Shown: one piece after another, positions 18,725 through 28,515 of the stretch
Position numbering within the stretch: the first letter of the stretch is position 1
Layout of the letters: each line of letters opens with the position of its first letter
Source: Roseibium sp. Sym1
GTDB lineage: Bacteria > Pseudomonadota > Alphaproteobacteria > Rhizobiales > Stappiaceae
Assembly (NCBI RefSeq): GCF_027359675.1
Contig: NZ_CP114786.1
Coordinates: 930,001-994,000 of the forward strand
Direction of reading: 5' to 3'
Length of the DNA stretch: 64,000 bases
Position numbers and translations under genes: made by a program
Notes under the pieces: generated by a model
What the model was told of the DNA's origin: nothing
What the model saw: only the letters and a program-made list of their open reading frames with translations
Databases searched by the model: none

Positions 18725-20425
18725 TTGACTGATTTTAATCCCTCCACCGAGGATTTTGCGGCTCTTCTCGAAGAGTCCTTCGTCCAGAACGACCTTTACG
18801 AAGGTGCTGTTGTCAAAGGCACCGTCGTTGCCATCGAAAAAGACCTCGCCGTCATCGACGTCGGCCTGAAGGTCGAAGGCCGCGTGCCGCTGAAGGAATT
18901 CGGCGCCAAGGGCCGCGACGGCGAAATGGGTGTCGGCGACGAAGTTGAAGTTTACCTGGAGCGTGTCGAAAACGCTCTCGGCGAAGCTGTTCTGTCGCGC
19001 GAAAAAGCACGCCGCGAAGAAAGCTGGGTTCGCCTCGAAGTTGCTTTCGAAGCCAACGAAAAAGTCAACGGCCAGATCTTCAACCAGGTCAAGGGCGGCT
19101 TCACCGTCGATCTGGACGGCGCCGTGGCCTTCCTGCCGCGTTCCCAGGTGGACATCCGCCCGGTGCGCGACGTGACCCCGCTGATGCACACCCCGCAGCC
19201 GTTCCAGATCCTGAAGATGGACAAGCGCCGCGGCAACATCGTCGTGTCCCGCCGTGTCGTTCTGGAAGAAACCCGCGCCGAACAGCGTTCGGAACTGGTC
19301 CAGAGCCTGGAAGAAGGTCATACCGTGGAAGGTGTGGTCAAGAACATCACCGATTACGGTGCGTTCGTCGACCTCGGCGGCATCGATGGCCTGCTGCACG
19401 TCACCGACATCGCGTGGCGCCGCATCAACCATCCGTCGGAAGTTCTCACCATCGGCCAGACCGTCAAGGTGCAGATCATCCGCGTCAACCAGGAAACCCA
19501 CCGTATCAGCCTCGGCATGAAGCAGCTTGAGACCGATCCGTGGGATGGCATCGAAGCCAAGTACCCGATCGAAGCCAAGTTCACCGGCCGCGTGACCAAC
19601 ATCACCGACTACGGTGCGTTTGTCGAGCTGGAGCCGGGCATCGAAGGCCTGATCCACGTTTCCGAAATGTCCTGGACCAAGAAGAACGTCCATCCGGGCA
19701 AGATCGTGTCCACCTCCCAGGAAGTCGAAGTGATGATCCTGGAAGTCGACCCGGTCAAGCGCCGCATTTCGCTGGGCCTCAAGCAGACCCTGCAGAATCC
19801 GTGGGATGCGTTCGCAGAACAGTTCCCGATCGGCACCGAAGTCGAAGGCGAAGTCAAGAACAAGACCGAATTCGGCCTGTTCATCGGCCTCGACGGCGAC
19901 GTGGACGGCATGGTCCACCTGTCCGACCTCGACTGGAACCGTCCGGGCGAGCAGGTCATCGAAGAGTTCAAGAAGGGCGACATGGTCAAGGCCGTCGTTC
20001 TGGACGTTGACGTCGACAAGGAGCGTATCTCCCTCGGCATCAAGCAGCTCTCCGGCGACCCGATGGATTCCGGCGCTGCCGGCGAACTGCGCAAGAACGC
20101 CGTCGTGACCTGCGAAGTCATCGAAGTCAAGGACAGCGGCCTGGACGTCAAGATCGCGGACAGCGACCTGACCGCGTTCATCCGCCGTGCAGACCTTTCC
20201 CGCGACCGCGAAGAACAGCGTCCGGAGCGGTACTCGGTCGGCGACAAGTTCGACGCCCGCATCACCCAGTTCGACAAGAAGACCCGCCGGGTCACCGTGT
20301 CGATCAAGGCCCTGGAAATTGCCGAAGAGAAGGAAGCTGTCGCACAGTACGGCTCTTCCGACAGCGGCGCTTCCCTTGGCGACATCCTGGGTGCCGCGCT
20401 GAACAAGCAGGGTGGCGACGAGTAA
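18725..20425 (+). CDS. rpsA: 30S ribosomal protein S1
   Basis: 566 residues with six S1 RNA-binding repeats, most clearly GVVKNITDYGAFVDLGG, GRVTNITDYGAFVELEPG and GEVKNKTEFGLFIGL. It binds mRNA leaders at the 30S platform. The start is a TTG at 18725, with GGAGA 7 bp upstream and the usual F-N-P-S...EDFAALLEESF N-terminus; no ATG lies nearby in frame. The 271-bp gap before it is a GC-rich leader with several small hairpins, as expected for autogenous control, but no specific element is recognised. Confidence 0.97.
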   Translation: MTDFNPSTEDFAALLEESFVQNDLYEGAVVKGTVVAIEKDLAVIDVGLKVEGRVPLKEFGAKGRDGEMGVGDEVEVYLERVENALGEAVLSREKARREESWVRLEVAFEANEKVNGQIFNQVKGGFTVDLDGAVAFLPRSQVDIRPVRDVTPLMHTPQPFQILKMDKRRGNIVVSRRVVLEETRAEQRSELVQSLEEGHTVEGVVKNITDYGAFVDLGGIDGLLHVTDIAWRRINHPSEVLTIGQTVKVQIIRVNQETHRISLGMKQLETDPWDGIEAKYPIEAKFTGRVTNITDYGAFVELEPGIEGLIHVSEMSWTKKNVHPGKIVSTSQEVEVMILEVDPVKRRISLGLKQTLQNPWDAFAEQFPIGTEVEGEVKNKTEFGLFIGLDGDVDGMVHLSDLDWNRPGEQVIEEFKKGDMVKAVVLDVDVDKERISLGIKQLSGDPMDSGAAGELRKNAVVTCEVIEVKDSGLDVKIADSDLTAFIRRADLSRDREEQRPERYSVGDKFDARITQFDKKTRRVTVSIKALEIAEEKEAVAQYGSSDSGASLGDILGAALNKQGGDE

Positions 20426-20460
20426 GATTTCGGCCTCTCTTCAAGAGAGCTGAAACGAGA

Positions 20461-20489
20461 AAGCCCGGCGGGAACGCCGGGCTTTTTTT
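20461..20489 (+). terminator. rpsA terminator
   Basis: 9-bp GC-rich stem AGCCCGGCG/CGCCGGGCT with a GGAA loop, followed by seven T residues, 36 bp after the rpsA stop. Confidence 0.9.
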
Positions 20490-20532
20490 GTGCCGGCACC
20501 TGCCGGCAGCGCCATGGAAAGCACAGCCGCTT

Positions 20533-21207
20533 CTAAGCGGTCTTGAGGCCGTAATTTTTCACCGCGCCGAGCACGTCACTGATCTCGCCGTCCGACAGAA
20601 TGTGCGGCTTGCCGATGGTGCGGCTGAGGATATAGGCGCGCGCAAGCACCTCCAGCTCCTCCAGACGCCAGAGGCCCTTTTCAAGGGTCTCTCCGGTGAC
20701 GACCGCCCCGTGGTTGGCCATCAGGCAACCGCTGCGCTGCGCCATCGCGGCCACCACTTCCGCGGCAAGCTCCTCGCTGCCGAACAGCGAATAGCCCGCC
20801 AGCGGCACGGTGTTTCCGCCGAACAGCGCGATCATGTAGTGACAGGCCGGGATTTCTTCCCGGTTGATCGACAGCGCCGTGCAATGAACCGGATGCGCAT
20901 GGACCACGACATGCATCTCCGGCTTGGCCCGCAGCAGGGCCAGGTGGAACTGCCACTCGGTCGAGGGGGGATAAGGTCCTTCCGGGTCTCCGTCTCCGTC
21001 GAGCGGCAGGGACGCGAGCATGTCCGGCGTCATCCGGTCATAGGGGATGCCGGAGGGCGTGATCACCATGCGGTCGCCGGCACGGGCCGAAACATTTCCG
21101 GACGTGCCCTGGTTGATGCCACGGCGGTTCATGTCCAGGCAGGTGTCGATGATCGCCTGACGGAGGTCGGGCGTGTCGCGGTAGGGCGGTTTGAGCATTG
21201 TTGTCAC
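20533..21207 (-). CDS. Class II aldolase, probable 5-deoxyribulose-/methylthioribulose-1-phosphate aldolase
   Basis: 224 residues of the class II aldolase/adducin family: GTSGNVSAR phosphate-binding motif near residue 40, zinc-binding HAHPVHC near 95 and a third His in ANHGAVV near 157. Family members cleave L-fuculose-1-P or similar ketose-1-phosphates. Here it is the last gene of an operon with mtnK and mtnA. That matches the DHAP shunt, in which the aldolase splits 5-deoxyribulose-1-P to DHAP and acetaldehyde (or methylthioribulose-1-P to a methylthio-aldehyde). Substrate choice is inferred from neighbours. Its start overlaps the regulator's stop by 4 bp. Confidence 0.85.
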   Translation of the reverse strand: MTTMLKPPYRDTPDLRQAIIDTCLDMNRRGINQGTSGNVSARAGDRMVITPSGIPYDRMTPDMLASLPLDGDGDPEGPYPPSTEWQFHLALLRAKPEMHVVVHAHPVHCTALSINREEIPACHYMIALFGGNTVPLAGYSLFGSEELAAEVVAAMAQRSGCLMANHGAVVTGETLEKGLWRLEELEVLARAYILSRTIGKPHILSDGEISDVLGAVKNYGLKTA

Positions 21208-22196
21208 GCGAGGTTGAGCATTTCAGCGGCGGTTTCGGAACAGGTGGCGACATGGGTGGCGTAGCCGCCGCGGATGGCGGCCAGCATCGGCCTGGCCCGG
21301 TTTTCACCGGATCCGACCAGAAGGCCCATGTCCTTGCCGCGCATCTGGTCCAGGGTGACGGCGATCATGCGGTCCTCGATCTCGCGGTTGAGACCGTTGC
21401 CGTCCTGATCGATCAGGCGGCCGCAGATGACGCCGGTGGCGCCCCGTTCCGCGCAGGCGCCGACTTCCGAGGGGTCGAGCAGCCCGGTATGGACCACATG
21501 GCTGTCCTCGGTGCAGGTGCCGCAGGCAAACAGGGTCTTGTTGCAGTCGGCAACGGCCTCGAGCTGCATGCGGATCACCGGCTCCTGCTTGAGACGGTCG
21601 ACGAGATCCCGGTCCGACAGCAGCAGGGGCACATGCAGGTTGACGCAGTGCGCCCCGTAGCGGCGCGCAAGGGTCGCGGAGCAGGTCTCCGCCGCGAAGC
21701 CGAGCGCGGCGGGCCGCGACCCGACAAGCTGCACGACGGTCAGGTCGTCAACCGTGATCCTCGGGGCCGCTTCCGCGACCCTGTAGACGGTCTCCCCCCA
21801 GGCAACCCCGAGACGGTCGCCGGGTTCGAGCAGGCTGGGCAGCCAGTCGGCCACCACGCGGGTCACCCGGTCGAGCGAGGGGTCCGATCCGCCCGGCGCG
21901 GACGGAACGACGATGGCATCCTGCAGTCCGAAACGTTCGACAAGCCGCCGGGCCAGATCCTGGTTGCGGAAGATGTCGCTGTCCAGGCTGATGCGCACGT
22001 AGTCGCGCCGGCGCGCCTCGGAGAGGTAGTTGACGACCGTCGCCCGCGAAATGCCGAGACGCTCGGCAATCTCGTTCTGGTTCATGCCTTCCTGGTAGTA
22101 GCACCAGGTGACTTCGATGATCGCCTCGTCCTGCGAGCGGGCGCGCATGGCCGCCTTGCCTTCCGGCGGCCGGAACTTGCCGGAGCCGCCCGTCAT
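21204..22196 (-). CDS. SorC/DeoR-type sugar-responsive transcriptional regulator
   Basis: 330 residues. The N-terminal helix-turn-helix is [30 protein letters not shown]. The rest is a SorC-type sugar-phosphate sensor domain, with a [13 protein letters not shown] segment and a C-terminal [17 protein letters not shown]. Such regulators usually repress and are released by the phosphorylated sugar. The gene is inside the salvage operon, overlapping both neighbours by 4 bp, so it is made together with the enzymes. A perfect inverted repeat at 24616-24630 in the divergent promoter region is its likely operator. Confidence 0.88.
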   Translation of the reverse strand: MTGGSGKFRPPEGKAAMRARSQDEAIIEVTWCYYQEGMNQNEIAERLGISRATVVNYLSEARRRDYVRISLDSDIFRNQDLARRLVERFGLQDAIVVPSAPGGSDPSLDRVTRVVADWLPSLLEPGDRLGVAWGETVYRVAEAAPRITVDDLTVVQLVGSRPAALGFAAETCSATLARRYGAHCVNLHVPLLLSDRDLVDRLKQEPVIRMQLEAVADCNKTLFACGTCTEDSHVVHTGLLDPSEVGACAERGATGVICGRLIDQDGNGLNREIEDRMIAVTLDQMRGKDMGLLVGSGENRARPMLAAIRGGYATHVATCSETAAEMLNLA

Positions 22197-23302
22197 GCGC
22201 TCTCGGCAAGCTTGCTGAGGTCCGGGAAAAGACCGGCCAGACCGTCGGCGCTCGCCTCGCAGACGCCGCGTTCCGTGATCAGGCCGGTGACCAGGTGATT
22301 GGGCGTCACGTCGAAGGCCGGGTTGCCGCCGGGCGTTCCGGCGGGCGTCACCTGCACCTGGCCGATGGCGCCGGTTTCCGTCAGGCCCTGAATGTGGGTC
22401 ACTTCCCGTTCAAGCCGTTCCTCGATCGGGATTTCGGCGACACCGTTGTCGACCGCCCAGTCGATGGTCGGCGACGGCAGCGCGACATAGAAGGGCACGT
22501 TGTTGGCGTGCGCCGCCAGGGCCTTCAGATAGGTGCCGATCTTGTTGCAGACATCGCCGCGGCGGGTGGTGCGGTCGGTTCCGACGATCACCAGGTCGAC
22601 CTGGCCGTGCTGCATCAGGTGGCCGCCGGCATTGTCGGTGATGTAGGTGTGCGGGATGCCGTGGCTGCCCAGCTCCCAGGATGTCAGGGCCCCCTGGTTC
22701 CGGGGCCGGGTCTCGTCCACCCAGACATGGATCGGGATTCCGGCATCATGGGCCTGGTACATCGGGCTGGTGGCCGTGCCCCAGTCGACCGTCGCGATCC
22801 AGCCCGCGTTGCAATGGGTCAGGATGCGCACCGGTTCGCCGTCCTTCTTCCCGGCTGCAATTTCACGAATGATCTCCAGGCCGTTCCGGCCGATGCTGCG
22901 ATTGATCTCGACATCCTCGTCCGAGATTTCGTGGGCAAGCTTCAGGGCCGCCGCGGCACGGTCGGATTCGGACAATGCCTTCAGGTGGGCCCGGCAGCGG
23001 CTGAGTGCCCAACGCAGGTTGATGGCCGTCGGGCGGGTCTTGTCGAGAAAGGCAAACGCTTCATCAAGATGGGCGTCCGACGGATCGAGCCGGGCGGCCA
23101 GGGCCATGCCGTAAGCGGCCGTCGCGCCGATCAGCGGTGCGCCGCGCACACGCATCTCGACGATCGCGTCGGCGAAATCCTGCAACGTGTCCACCTGCTG
23201 GACGCGGAAGTCGTGCGGGAGCCAGCGCTGATCGATGATCTGCAACGCCTTTTTGCCGTCATCCCACCAGAGGGAGCGGTAATGCGTGCCGTTGACCTTC
23301 AT
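22193..23302 (-). CDS. mtnA: S-methyl-5-thioribose-1-phosphate isomerase
   Basis: 369 residues. It converts the aldose-1-phosphate of methylthioribose (or 5-deoxyribose) into the ketose-1-phosphate. Family signatures are [16 protein letters not shown], the catalytic Cys in [18 protein letters not shown], the catalytic Asp in IVGTDR and the C-terminal NPAFDVTP. Length is typical. It overlaps mtnK upstream and the SorC gene downstream by 4 bp each. With the kinase and aldolase it forms a full route from a free 5-modified ribose to central metabolism. Confidence 0.95.
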   Translation of the reverse strand: MKVNGTHYRSLWWDDGKKALQIIDQRWLPHDFRVQQVDTLQDFADAIVEMRVRGAPLIGATAAYGMALAARLDPSDAHLDEAFAFLDKTRPTAINLRWALSRCRAHLKALSESDRAAAALKLAHEISDEDVEINRSIGRNGLEIIREIAAGKKDGEPVRILTHCNAGWIATVDWGTATSPMYQAHDAGIPIHVWVDETRPRNQGALTSWELGSHGIPHTYITDNAGGHLMQHGQVDLVIVGTDRTTRRGDVCNKIGTYLKALAAHANNVPFYVALPSPTIDWAVDNGVAEIPIEERLEREVTHIQGLTETGAIGQVQVTPAGTPGGNPAFDVTPNHLVTGLITERGVCEASADGLAGLFPDLSKLAESA

Positions 23303-24561
23303 GGGATGTCCTTTGCGTTAAAGCGGCGGGCAAGATCGAGAAGTCTTTCGGGACTGCCGAGCGCTTCCGACGTGTGAACGAGTTCGGCGCCCATCGCGAG
23401 ATTGCGCGCTTCCAGGCGGCGTTTCAGATCCGTGTCCCGGATGTCCTCGAAATCGGCATTGTGGGCGAGCGACAGGGTGCGCCGGTGCATCTCGATGCCG
23501 CAAAAGCCGTAGGCTTCGGCCCGGATTTCGGCAAGAAGGGCCAGGCATGCCGCTTCCGACGACTGTCCCTGGTCCTCGAACAGGGCCGCCGGGTAGAGCA
23601 TGCCGGTGCGCTCCGTTGCCCACAGGTGCCGGAACTCGGCCTCGAACGTGGCGAACACCTCGTCGATCACCGACAGGATCCAATCCTGGTATCCGGCAAG
23701 CTCCGCCGCGCTCCGGTGCGCCGGCTGGCTGAAATAGGCCATCAGGAAATTGGCCACCAGCATGCCGAGATCGAACCCCATCGGGCCGTATTGCACGAAT
23801 TCCGGGTCGATGACCTTGCTCTCTCTGTCCGTCGACATGATCGAGCCGCTGTGAAGGTCGCCGTGGACCATGGTTTCCGTGTTCGAGGCGAATTTCATCA
23901 GCAGGTGCTGGACGCGCGCCTTGAGCTTTGCATCACCGCGCAGCCCGTCCACCACCGGATCGAGCCCCTCGGTGTGATGGTTCATCTCCGCATCGTAATA
24001 GGGATCGGTGAAGACCAGGGCCTCGGTGATCGCCGGGATCTCGACATTGCCGGAAAACAGGCCGACATCCTTTTTCTTGTCCGCGCTTTTCATGGACAGT
24101 TCGGAGCCGCGAAAGGCGGTGCGGGCGCAGAACCGGCCGAGGAAACTCCCAAGCCCGTCCACACGCTCGCCATCGATCAGCTTGCGGCGCAGGATCCTGT
24201 GGGGCGACAGGAACTCCATCACGATCAGCGCCTGCGCCTCATCGAAATGATGGACCTCCGGCACGGCACCCGGGTCGCGCTGCGCCTGGCGCACCAGCGC
24301 GTTGTTCTCGTAGAAGGCCCGGTAGAGCGGCAAGGGCCAGCTGTCGCCGACCAGCCGGACATAGGGCAGGGCCTGCTTGACGATGACCGCGCCCTTCGGC
24401 CCCTCGACGATAAACACCAGGTTCAGGTTGCCGTCGCCGACTTCCCTCACCTGCCACTGCGAAGGGTCGGATCCGATGCGTTCGGCAATGGCGGGAACCG
24501 TTGAAAGACGTCCGCCGAGTTCCTCCGGCGTCAACGGCCGGTACTGGTCTGGATTATCCAT
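23299..24561 (-). CDS. mtnK: S-methyl-5-thioribose kinase
   Basis: 420 residues from the ATG at 24561, which has GGAGGAAAG upstream and the usual [15 protein letters not shown] start; an upstream start at 24603 adds 14 unlikely residues. Choline/aminoglycoside-kinase fold: [11 protein letters not shown] loop, [10 protein letters not shown] with the ATP-binding Lys, the catalytic [10 protein letters not shown] and [15 protein letters not shown]. It phosphorylates methylthioribose at C1; such enzymes can also take 5-deoxyribose. First gene of the leftward operon, divergent from the ABC transporter. Confidence 0.94.
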   Translation of the reverse strand: MDNPDQYRPLTPEELGGRLSTVPAIAERIGSDPSQWQVREVGDGNLNLVFIVEGPKGAVIVKQALPYVRLVGDSWPLPLYRAFYENNALVRQAQRDPGAVPEVHHFDEAQALIVMEFLSPHRILRRKLIDGERVDGLGSFLGRFCARTAFRGSELSMKSADKKKDVGLFSGNVEIPAITEALVFTDPYYDAEMNHHTEGLDPVVDGLRGDAKLKARVQHLLMKFASNTETMVHGDLHSGSIMSTDRESKVIDPEFVQYGPMGFDLGMLVANFLMAYFSQPAHRSAAELAGYQDWILSVIDEVFATFEAEFRHLWATERTGMLYPAALFEDQGQSSEAACLALLAEIRAEAYGFCGIEMHRRTLSLAHNADFEDIRDTDLKRRLEARNLAMGAELVHTSEALGSPERLLDLARRFNAKDIP

Positions 24562-24615
24562 CCTGTTGTTCTTTCCTCCCGATTTGCCCCGAATAAAATG
24601 CAACCTTATTCAAAA

Positions 24616-24630
24616 GTCAACACTGTTGAC
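24616..24630. promoter_or_regulatory. Operator: perfect 15-bp inverted repeat
   Basis: GTCAACA-C-TGTTGAC lies in the divergent region between mtnK and the ABC transporter. Its right arm is part of a rightward -35 box (TTGACA) and its left arm part of a leftward TTGACT. One protein bound here would shut both promoters. Likely site of the SorC-type regulator. Confidence 0.7.
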
Positions 24631-24654
24631 AAATGACTATTTTGCATGTTGTAA
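24626..24654 (+). promoter_or_regulatory. Promoter of the ABC transporter operon
   Basis: TTGACA at 24626-24631 and TTGTAA at 24649-24654 are separated by 17 bp, 46 bp before the first start codon. The -35 box overlaps the inverted-repeat operator. Confidence 0.6.
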
Positions 24655-24699
24655 CGGATTTCAAGCGAGAGAAAAACTCGTCCGGAACTGGGAGGAAAG

Positions 24700-26250
24700 G
24701 TGGTAGAGGTCACCTGCAAACTGAGCGGGCTGGAGAAGTCCTTCGGGCGGAATCACGTTCTGCGCGGCATCGATCTGGAGCTGCGTGCGGGCGAGGTTAC
24801 GGCACTGATGGGCGCCAACGGCGCTGGCAAGTCGACGCTGGTGAAGATCCTGTGCGGCTACCATTTCGCCGATGCCGGAGCGCTCACGCTTGGCGGTGCG
24901 CCCTATGAGCCGGCCGATGCCGCCGATGCCATTTCCAAGGGTGTCGTCACCGTGCACCAGTCCATCGACGACGGCGTCATTCCCGACCTGGACGTGGCCA
25001 CCAACCTGACGCTGGACAGGCTGACCGAACCCGGCGCCGGTCTCTTCGTGAACGACCGCAAGCTGCGCCGGCAGGCCAGCGAGGTGGCGCAGGGCATGGG
25101 CCTGACCATGGACGTGCGCACACGGGTTGCGGATCTCGACGTCGCCGACCGCCAGATGATCGCGATCGCACGGGCCATGGCGCGCGCACCAAAGCTGCTC
25201 ATTCTGGACGAACCGACCTCTTCCCTGTCCGCCTCCGAGGCCGAGCGCCTGTTCGCGCTGATCGACCGGCTCAGGGCGGAAGGCGTCGCCATTCTCTACA
25301 TTTCCCACCGCATGTCCGACATCCGCCGGGTTGCGGACCGGATCGTCTCCATGCGCGACGGCGCGATCTCCGGTCTCTTCGAGACGGAACCGCTCGACTA
25401 TGTCGGCGCGGTCAATGCCATGCTCGGCCACCAGATGACCGAGGTCGATATCGACCCGGTGAGCGGCGGCAAGGCCGTCCTGGAACTGGACGGCCTGCGA
25501 CTGTTCGAGGACAGCCCGGCCATCAGTCTGGCTGCCCGCGAGGGTGAGGTGATCGCGGTGACCGGGCTTCTGGGCAGCGGCACCACCGAACTTGCCGAGA
25601 TCATTTTCGGCCTCGCCGCGCCCGCCGGCGGCAGCATGCGGCTCGACGGCACGCCCTACAGTCCCTCCGGTGCATCCGATGCCGTTGCCAGGGGCGTCTT
25701 CATGTCGCCAAAGGACCGCGCGGTGAACGCGGTGGTGGCGGATTTCGACATCGCCAACAACATGACCCTGCCCTTCCTGAAGGCCTTCAGCCGGTTCTCC
25801 TTCCTGAGCGAGCGCGCGCAACGGCAGGCGGCCAGCGACATGATCGACAGGATCGGGGTTGTCTGCCAGAGCGACCGGGACGGCATCGGCACCCTGTCCG
25901 GCGGCAACCAGCAGAAGGTGATGATCGGCCGGTGGCTGCTCAAGGCCTCGCGTGTGCTGCTGCTGGACGAGCCCTTCCAGGGGGTCGATATCGGCGCGCG
26001 CCGCGACATCGGCCAGTACATTCGCCAGAGCGCCGCGGGGCGCACCACGCTCGTCTTCGTCGCGGAAATCGACGAAGCGCTCGAAATCGCCGACCGGATC
26101 ATCGTCCTGAACGAGGCCGAGATTGCCGGCGAATACATCAACCGAAATGTCGACCTGAACAGCCTTGTCGCCGATGTCTCCGGTCCCGGCCGGCCCCAGA
26201 CCAACGGCGCGGACCCGGATCAGGCACAAACGCAGGTCATGGCGGGATAA
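24700..26250 (+). CDS. Sugar ABC transporter, double ATP-binding protein (RbsA type)
   Basis: 516 residues with two ABC cassettes in tandem, as in RbsA/XylG. The first has an intact Walker A, GANGAGKST (~45), a short VADLDVADRQM signature region and LLILDEPTSSL Walker B. The second has the degenerate P-loop GLLGSGTTE usual in this family, signature LSGGNQQKV and LLDEPFQGVD. Start is a GTG with GGGAGGAAAG 5 bp upstream. It energises uptake through the permease that follows. By neighbourhood the cargo is 5-methylthioribose, 5-deoxyribose or a similar nucleoside-derived sugar. Confidence 0.93.
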   Translation: MVEVTCKLSGLEKSFGRNHVLRGIDLELRAGEVTALMGANGAGKSTLVKILCGYHFADAGALTLGGAPYEPADAADAISKGVVTVHQSIDDGVIPDLDVATNLTLDRLTEPGAGLFVNDRKLRRQASEVAQGMGLTMDVRTRVADLDVADRQMIAIARAMARAPKLLILDEPTSSLSASEAERLFALIDRLRAEGVAILYISHRMSDIRRVADRIVSMRDGAISGLFETEPLDYVGAVNAMLGHQMTEVDIDPVSGGKAVLELDGLRLFEDSPAISLAAREGEVIAVTGLLGSGTTELAEIIFGLAAPAGGSMRLDGTPYSPSGASDAVARGVFMSPKDRAVNAVVADFDIANNMTLPFLKAFSRFSFLSERAQRQAASDMIDRIGVVCQSDRDGIGTLSGGNQQKVMIGRWLLKASRVLLLDEPFQGVDIGARRDIGQYIRQSAAGRTTLVFVAEIDEALEIADRIIVLNEAEIAGEYINRNVDLNSLVADVSGPGRPQTNGADPDQAQTQVMAG

Positions 26251-26259
26251 CAGCACCAG

Positions 26260-27273
26260 ATGAACAAGAACGCACTCGAACTCGCCATCCGATACGGTTT
26301 CCTCGTCCTGCTGTTCGGGCTGGCCGTCTTCTTCAGCCTCTATGCCAGCGGCTTTGCCAGCCCGCGCTCGGCCGTCTTCATCTTCCAGTCGGTCGCCATC
26401 ACCGGCATCCTGGCGCTCGGCGTCACCTGCACGCTGGTGGTCGGCGGTTTCGACCTGTCGATCGGCTCCGTGGCGACCTCCGCCCTGATGCTGTCCGCCT
26501 ATTCCATGGTGATCCTGGAGCAGTCCGCCTTCGTCGCGGTGGTTCTGTGCCTGGCGATGGGGGCGTTTGTCGGCCTCGTCAACGGGCTGCTTATCGTGAA
26601 GATGCGCGTGCCCGATCTCCTGGCAACGCTCGGCATGATGTTCCTGCTGATCGGTCTGCAGCGTATCCCGACCCAGGGCAATTCCATTGCCACCGGCATG
26701 AGCCTGCCCGACGGCTCCGTTGCCGAAGGCACGTTCTCGGCGGCCTTTCTCTGGCTCGGACGGCACCGGTTCGACCTGTTCCTGGACCGGCTTCTCCCGG
26801 TCCCGGTCGTGGTCTTCCTGCTGATCGCCCTGATCGTCTGGCTGTTCCTGGGCTACACCCGCCACGGCCGGTTGATGTATGCCATCGGGTCCAACGAACG
26901 CGCGGCGGGCCTCGTCGGCACCAATGTCCAGCGCTACAAGATCATTGCCTACATGATCTCAGGCATGCTCGCCTCCGTCGGCGGCATCCTGCTGGCCGCG
27001 CGGCTCGGCCGGGGCGACATTGCCTCCGGCAACAACCTGCTGCTCGACAGCGTCGCTGCTGCCCTGATCGGCTTTGCCGTTCTGGGCGCTGCCCGCCCGA
27101 ACGCGTTCGGCACGGCAGCGGGCGCGCTGTTCGTCGGCATTCTTCTCCAGGGGCTCACGATGATGAATGCCCCTTACTACATGCAGGATTTCGTCAAGGG
27201 CGCCGTGCTCGTCGCCGCCCTCGTTTTCACATTTTACCTGTCTTCGCGCCGCGGCGGCAGGCGAACAGCGTGA
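26260..27273 (+). CDS. Sugar ABC transporter permease (RbsC type)
   Basis: 337 residues with about 8-10 hydrophobic segments and the family's conserved ALGVTCTLVVGGFDLSIGS near residue 62 and the EAA-like GSNERAAGLVGTNVQRYK loop near 210. It lies 9 bp after the ATPase gene and forms the membrane channel of the same importer. Confidence 0.93.
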   Translation: MNKNALELAIRYGFLVLLFGLAVFFSLYASGFASPRSAVFIFQSVAITGILALGVTCTLVVGGFDLSIGSVATSALMLSAYSMVILEQSAFVAVVLCLAMGAFVGLVNGLLIVKMRVPDLLATLGMMFLLIGLQRIPTQGNSIATGMSLPDGSVAEGTFSAAFLWLGRHRFDLFLDRLLPVPVVVFLLIALIVWLFLGYTRHGRLMYAIGSNERAAGLVGTNVQRYKIIAYMISGMLASVGGILLAARLGRGDIASGNNLLLDSVAAALIGFAVLGAARPNAFGTAAGALFVGILLQGLTMMNAPYYMQDFVKGAVLVAALVFTFYLSSRRGGRRTA

Positions 27274-27310
27274 CGCCGAAAGAGCGCCACTCAGAATGGG
27301 AGGAAGCAAC

Positions 27311-28354
27311 ATGTTGAGACGTGAATTCATGAAGCTCGCGGTCGCCGCCGGGCTGGGACTGTCCGGGGGCAACGTCGCGCTCGCGGCCGACATGCCGGCA
27401 CCGTTCGACAAGCCGGAAGACGTCAAGATCGCGCTGGTGCGCTACCTGTCGACCGGCGATTTCTTCCAGTCCTATCTTTCCGGCGTCGAACGCCAGGCGG
27501 AGGCCCTCGGGGTCGACCTGCGCGTTCTGGACAGCCGCCAGGATGCCGCGCTGCAGGCCGACATGGTCGACCAGGCGATCGCGCTCGGGGTCGACGGGAT
27601 CATCATCCAGCACGGCCTGACGGAATCCATGAAAGCCGCGGCCCAGCGCGCTGTCGATGCCGGCATCAAGGTCGTCGCCTTCGACGTCAATGTCGAGAAC
27701 GAAGCGGTTCCACAGGTCGAGCAGTCCGACTACCTGCTCGGCAAGCTGGCCCTGGAACAGGCCATCAAGGACAATGGCGACAGCTTCACCGCCGGCTATG
27801 TCTACGTGCCGGGGATTGCGCCGCTCGACCGCCGCGACGTCGCCTGGAAGGAAGTCAAGGAAGCCAATTCGGGCATCACCGAAGCGGCCATGTTCGGCAC
27901 GCTCGACAACCCGATCGCCAACTCGGTCGCCAACCAGGCCCGGTCCGTCCTGCAGGCTAACCCGACCATCAATGTCGTGTTCGCGCCTTATGACGAATTC
28001 GCCAAGGGCGTGAAAATCGCCGTCGACGAGGCCGGCCTCAACCAGGACATCTCGATCTATTCCGCGGATGTGTCGACCGCCGATATCTCCGCGATGCGCG
28101 AACCCGATTCCGCCTGGAAGGCCACGGTCGCGACCAACCCGGCAGTTGTCGGCGAGGTCTGCGTGCGCACGCTCGCCCTGATGCTGGCCGGCGGCGACCC
28201 GGGCAAGCAGGTGGTGGTGCCGCCGACCCTGATCACGCAGGCGTTCCTGAACGAGCAGGATGTCAGGAACATGGACGACCTCGGCAAGAAGATGCCTCAG
28301 TTCCAGCACGCGGACGTTTCCGTCGCCGAATGGATCCCGCTGCCCGCGCGCTGA
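27311..28354 (+). CDS. Sugar ABC transporter substrate-binding protein
   Basis: 347 residues from the ATG at 27311 (GGGAGGAAG upstream). N-terminal signal MLRREFMKLAVAAGLGLSGGNVALAA directs export, with a Tat-like RRxF start. The mature part is a type I periplasmic-binding fold of the RbsB/LsrB group: VALVRYLSTGDFFQSYLSG-like first strand-helix, GVDGIIIQHG, and DAGIKVVAFDVNVENE. It captures the sugar in the periplasm. Last gene of the importer operon, followed by a terminator. Confidence 0.92.
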   Translation: MLRREFMKLAVAAGLGLSGGNVALAADMPAPFDKPEDVKIALVRYLSTGDFFQSYLSGVERQAEALGVDLRVLDSRQDAALQADMVDQAIALGVDGIIIQHGLTESMKAAAQRAVDAGIKVVAFDVNVENEAVPQVEQSDYLLGKLALEQAIKDNGDSFTAGYVYVPGIAPLDRRDVAWKEVKEANSGITEAAMFGTLDNPIANSVANQARSVLQANPTINVVFAPYDEFAKGVKIAVDEAGLNQDISIYSADVSTADISAMREPDSAWKATVATNPAVVGEVCVRTLALMLAGGDPGKQVVVPPTLITQAFLNEQDVRNMDDLGKKMPQFQHADVSVAEWIPLPAR

Positions 28355-28410
28355 TCCCGCAACCGCAGTTGGGCGACGCGCCACGCGCTCGTCAATCCCG
28401 CAACCAGCAA

Positions 28411-28434
28411 GCCCGGCATTTCTGCCGGGCTTTT
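28411..28434 (+). terminator. Terminator of the ABC importer operon
   Basis: 8-bp stem GCCCGGCA/TGCCGGGC with a TTTC loop, followed by TTTTG, 56 bp after the substrate-binding gene. Confidence 0.85.
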
Positions 28435-28515
28435 GTTGATTGCGCCCGAACGCGCGGGCCTGCGCACATGAGCCGGCCGAAATTCCTGGAACGGCGGCCC
28501 GGCATGCTCCGGGGC

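Noticed and set aside
18530-19918. 462-codon open frame on the - strand
   Set aside because: Antisense to rpsA, with low-complexity His/Asp/Phe composition; a shadow of a GC-rich gene.
24661-26865. Very long open frame (734 codons) on the - strand
   Set aside because: It lies opposite the ABC transporter genes, is full of His, Arg, Gln and Asp with no domain, and arises from GC-biased codons of the real genes.
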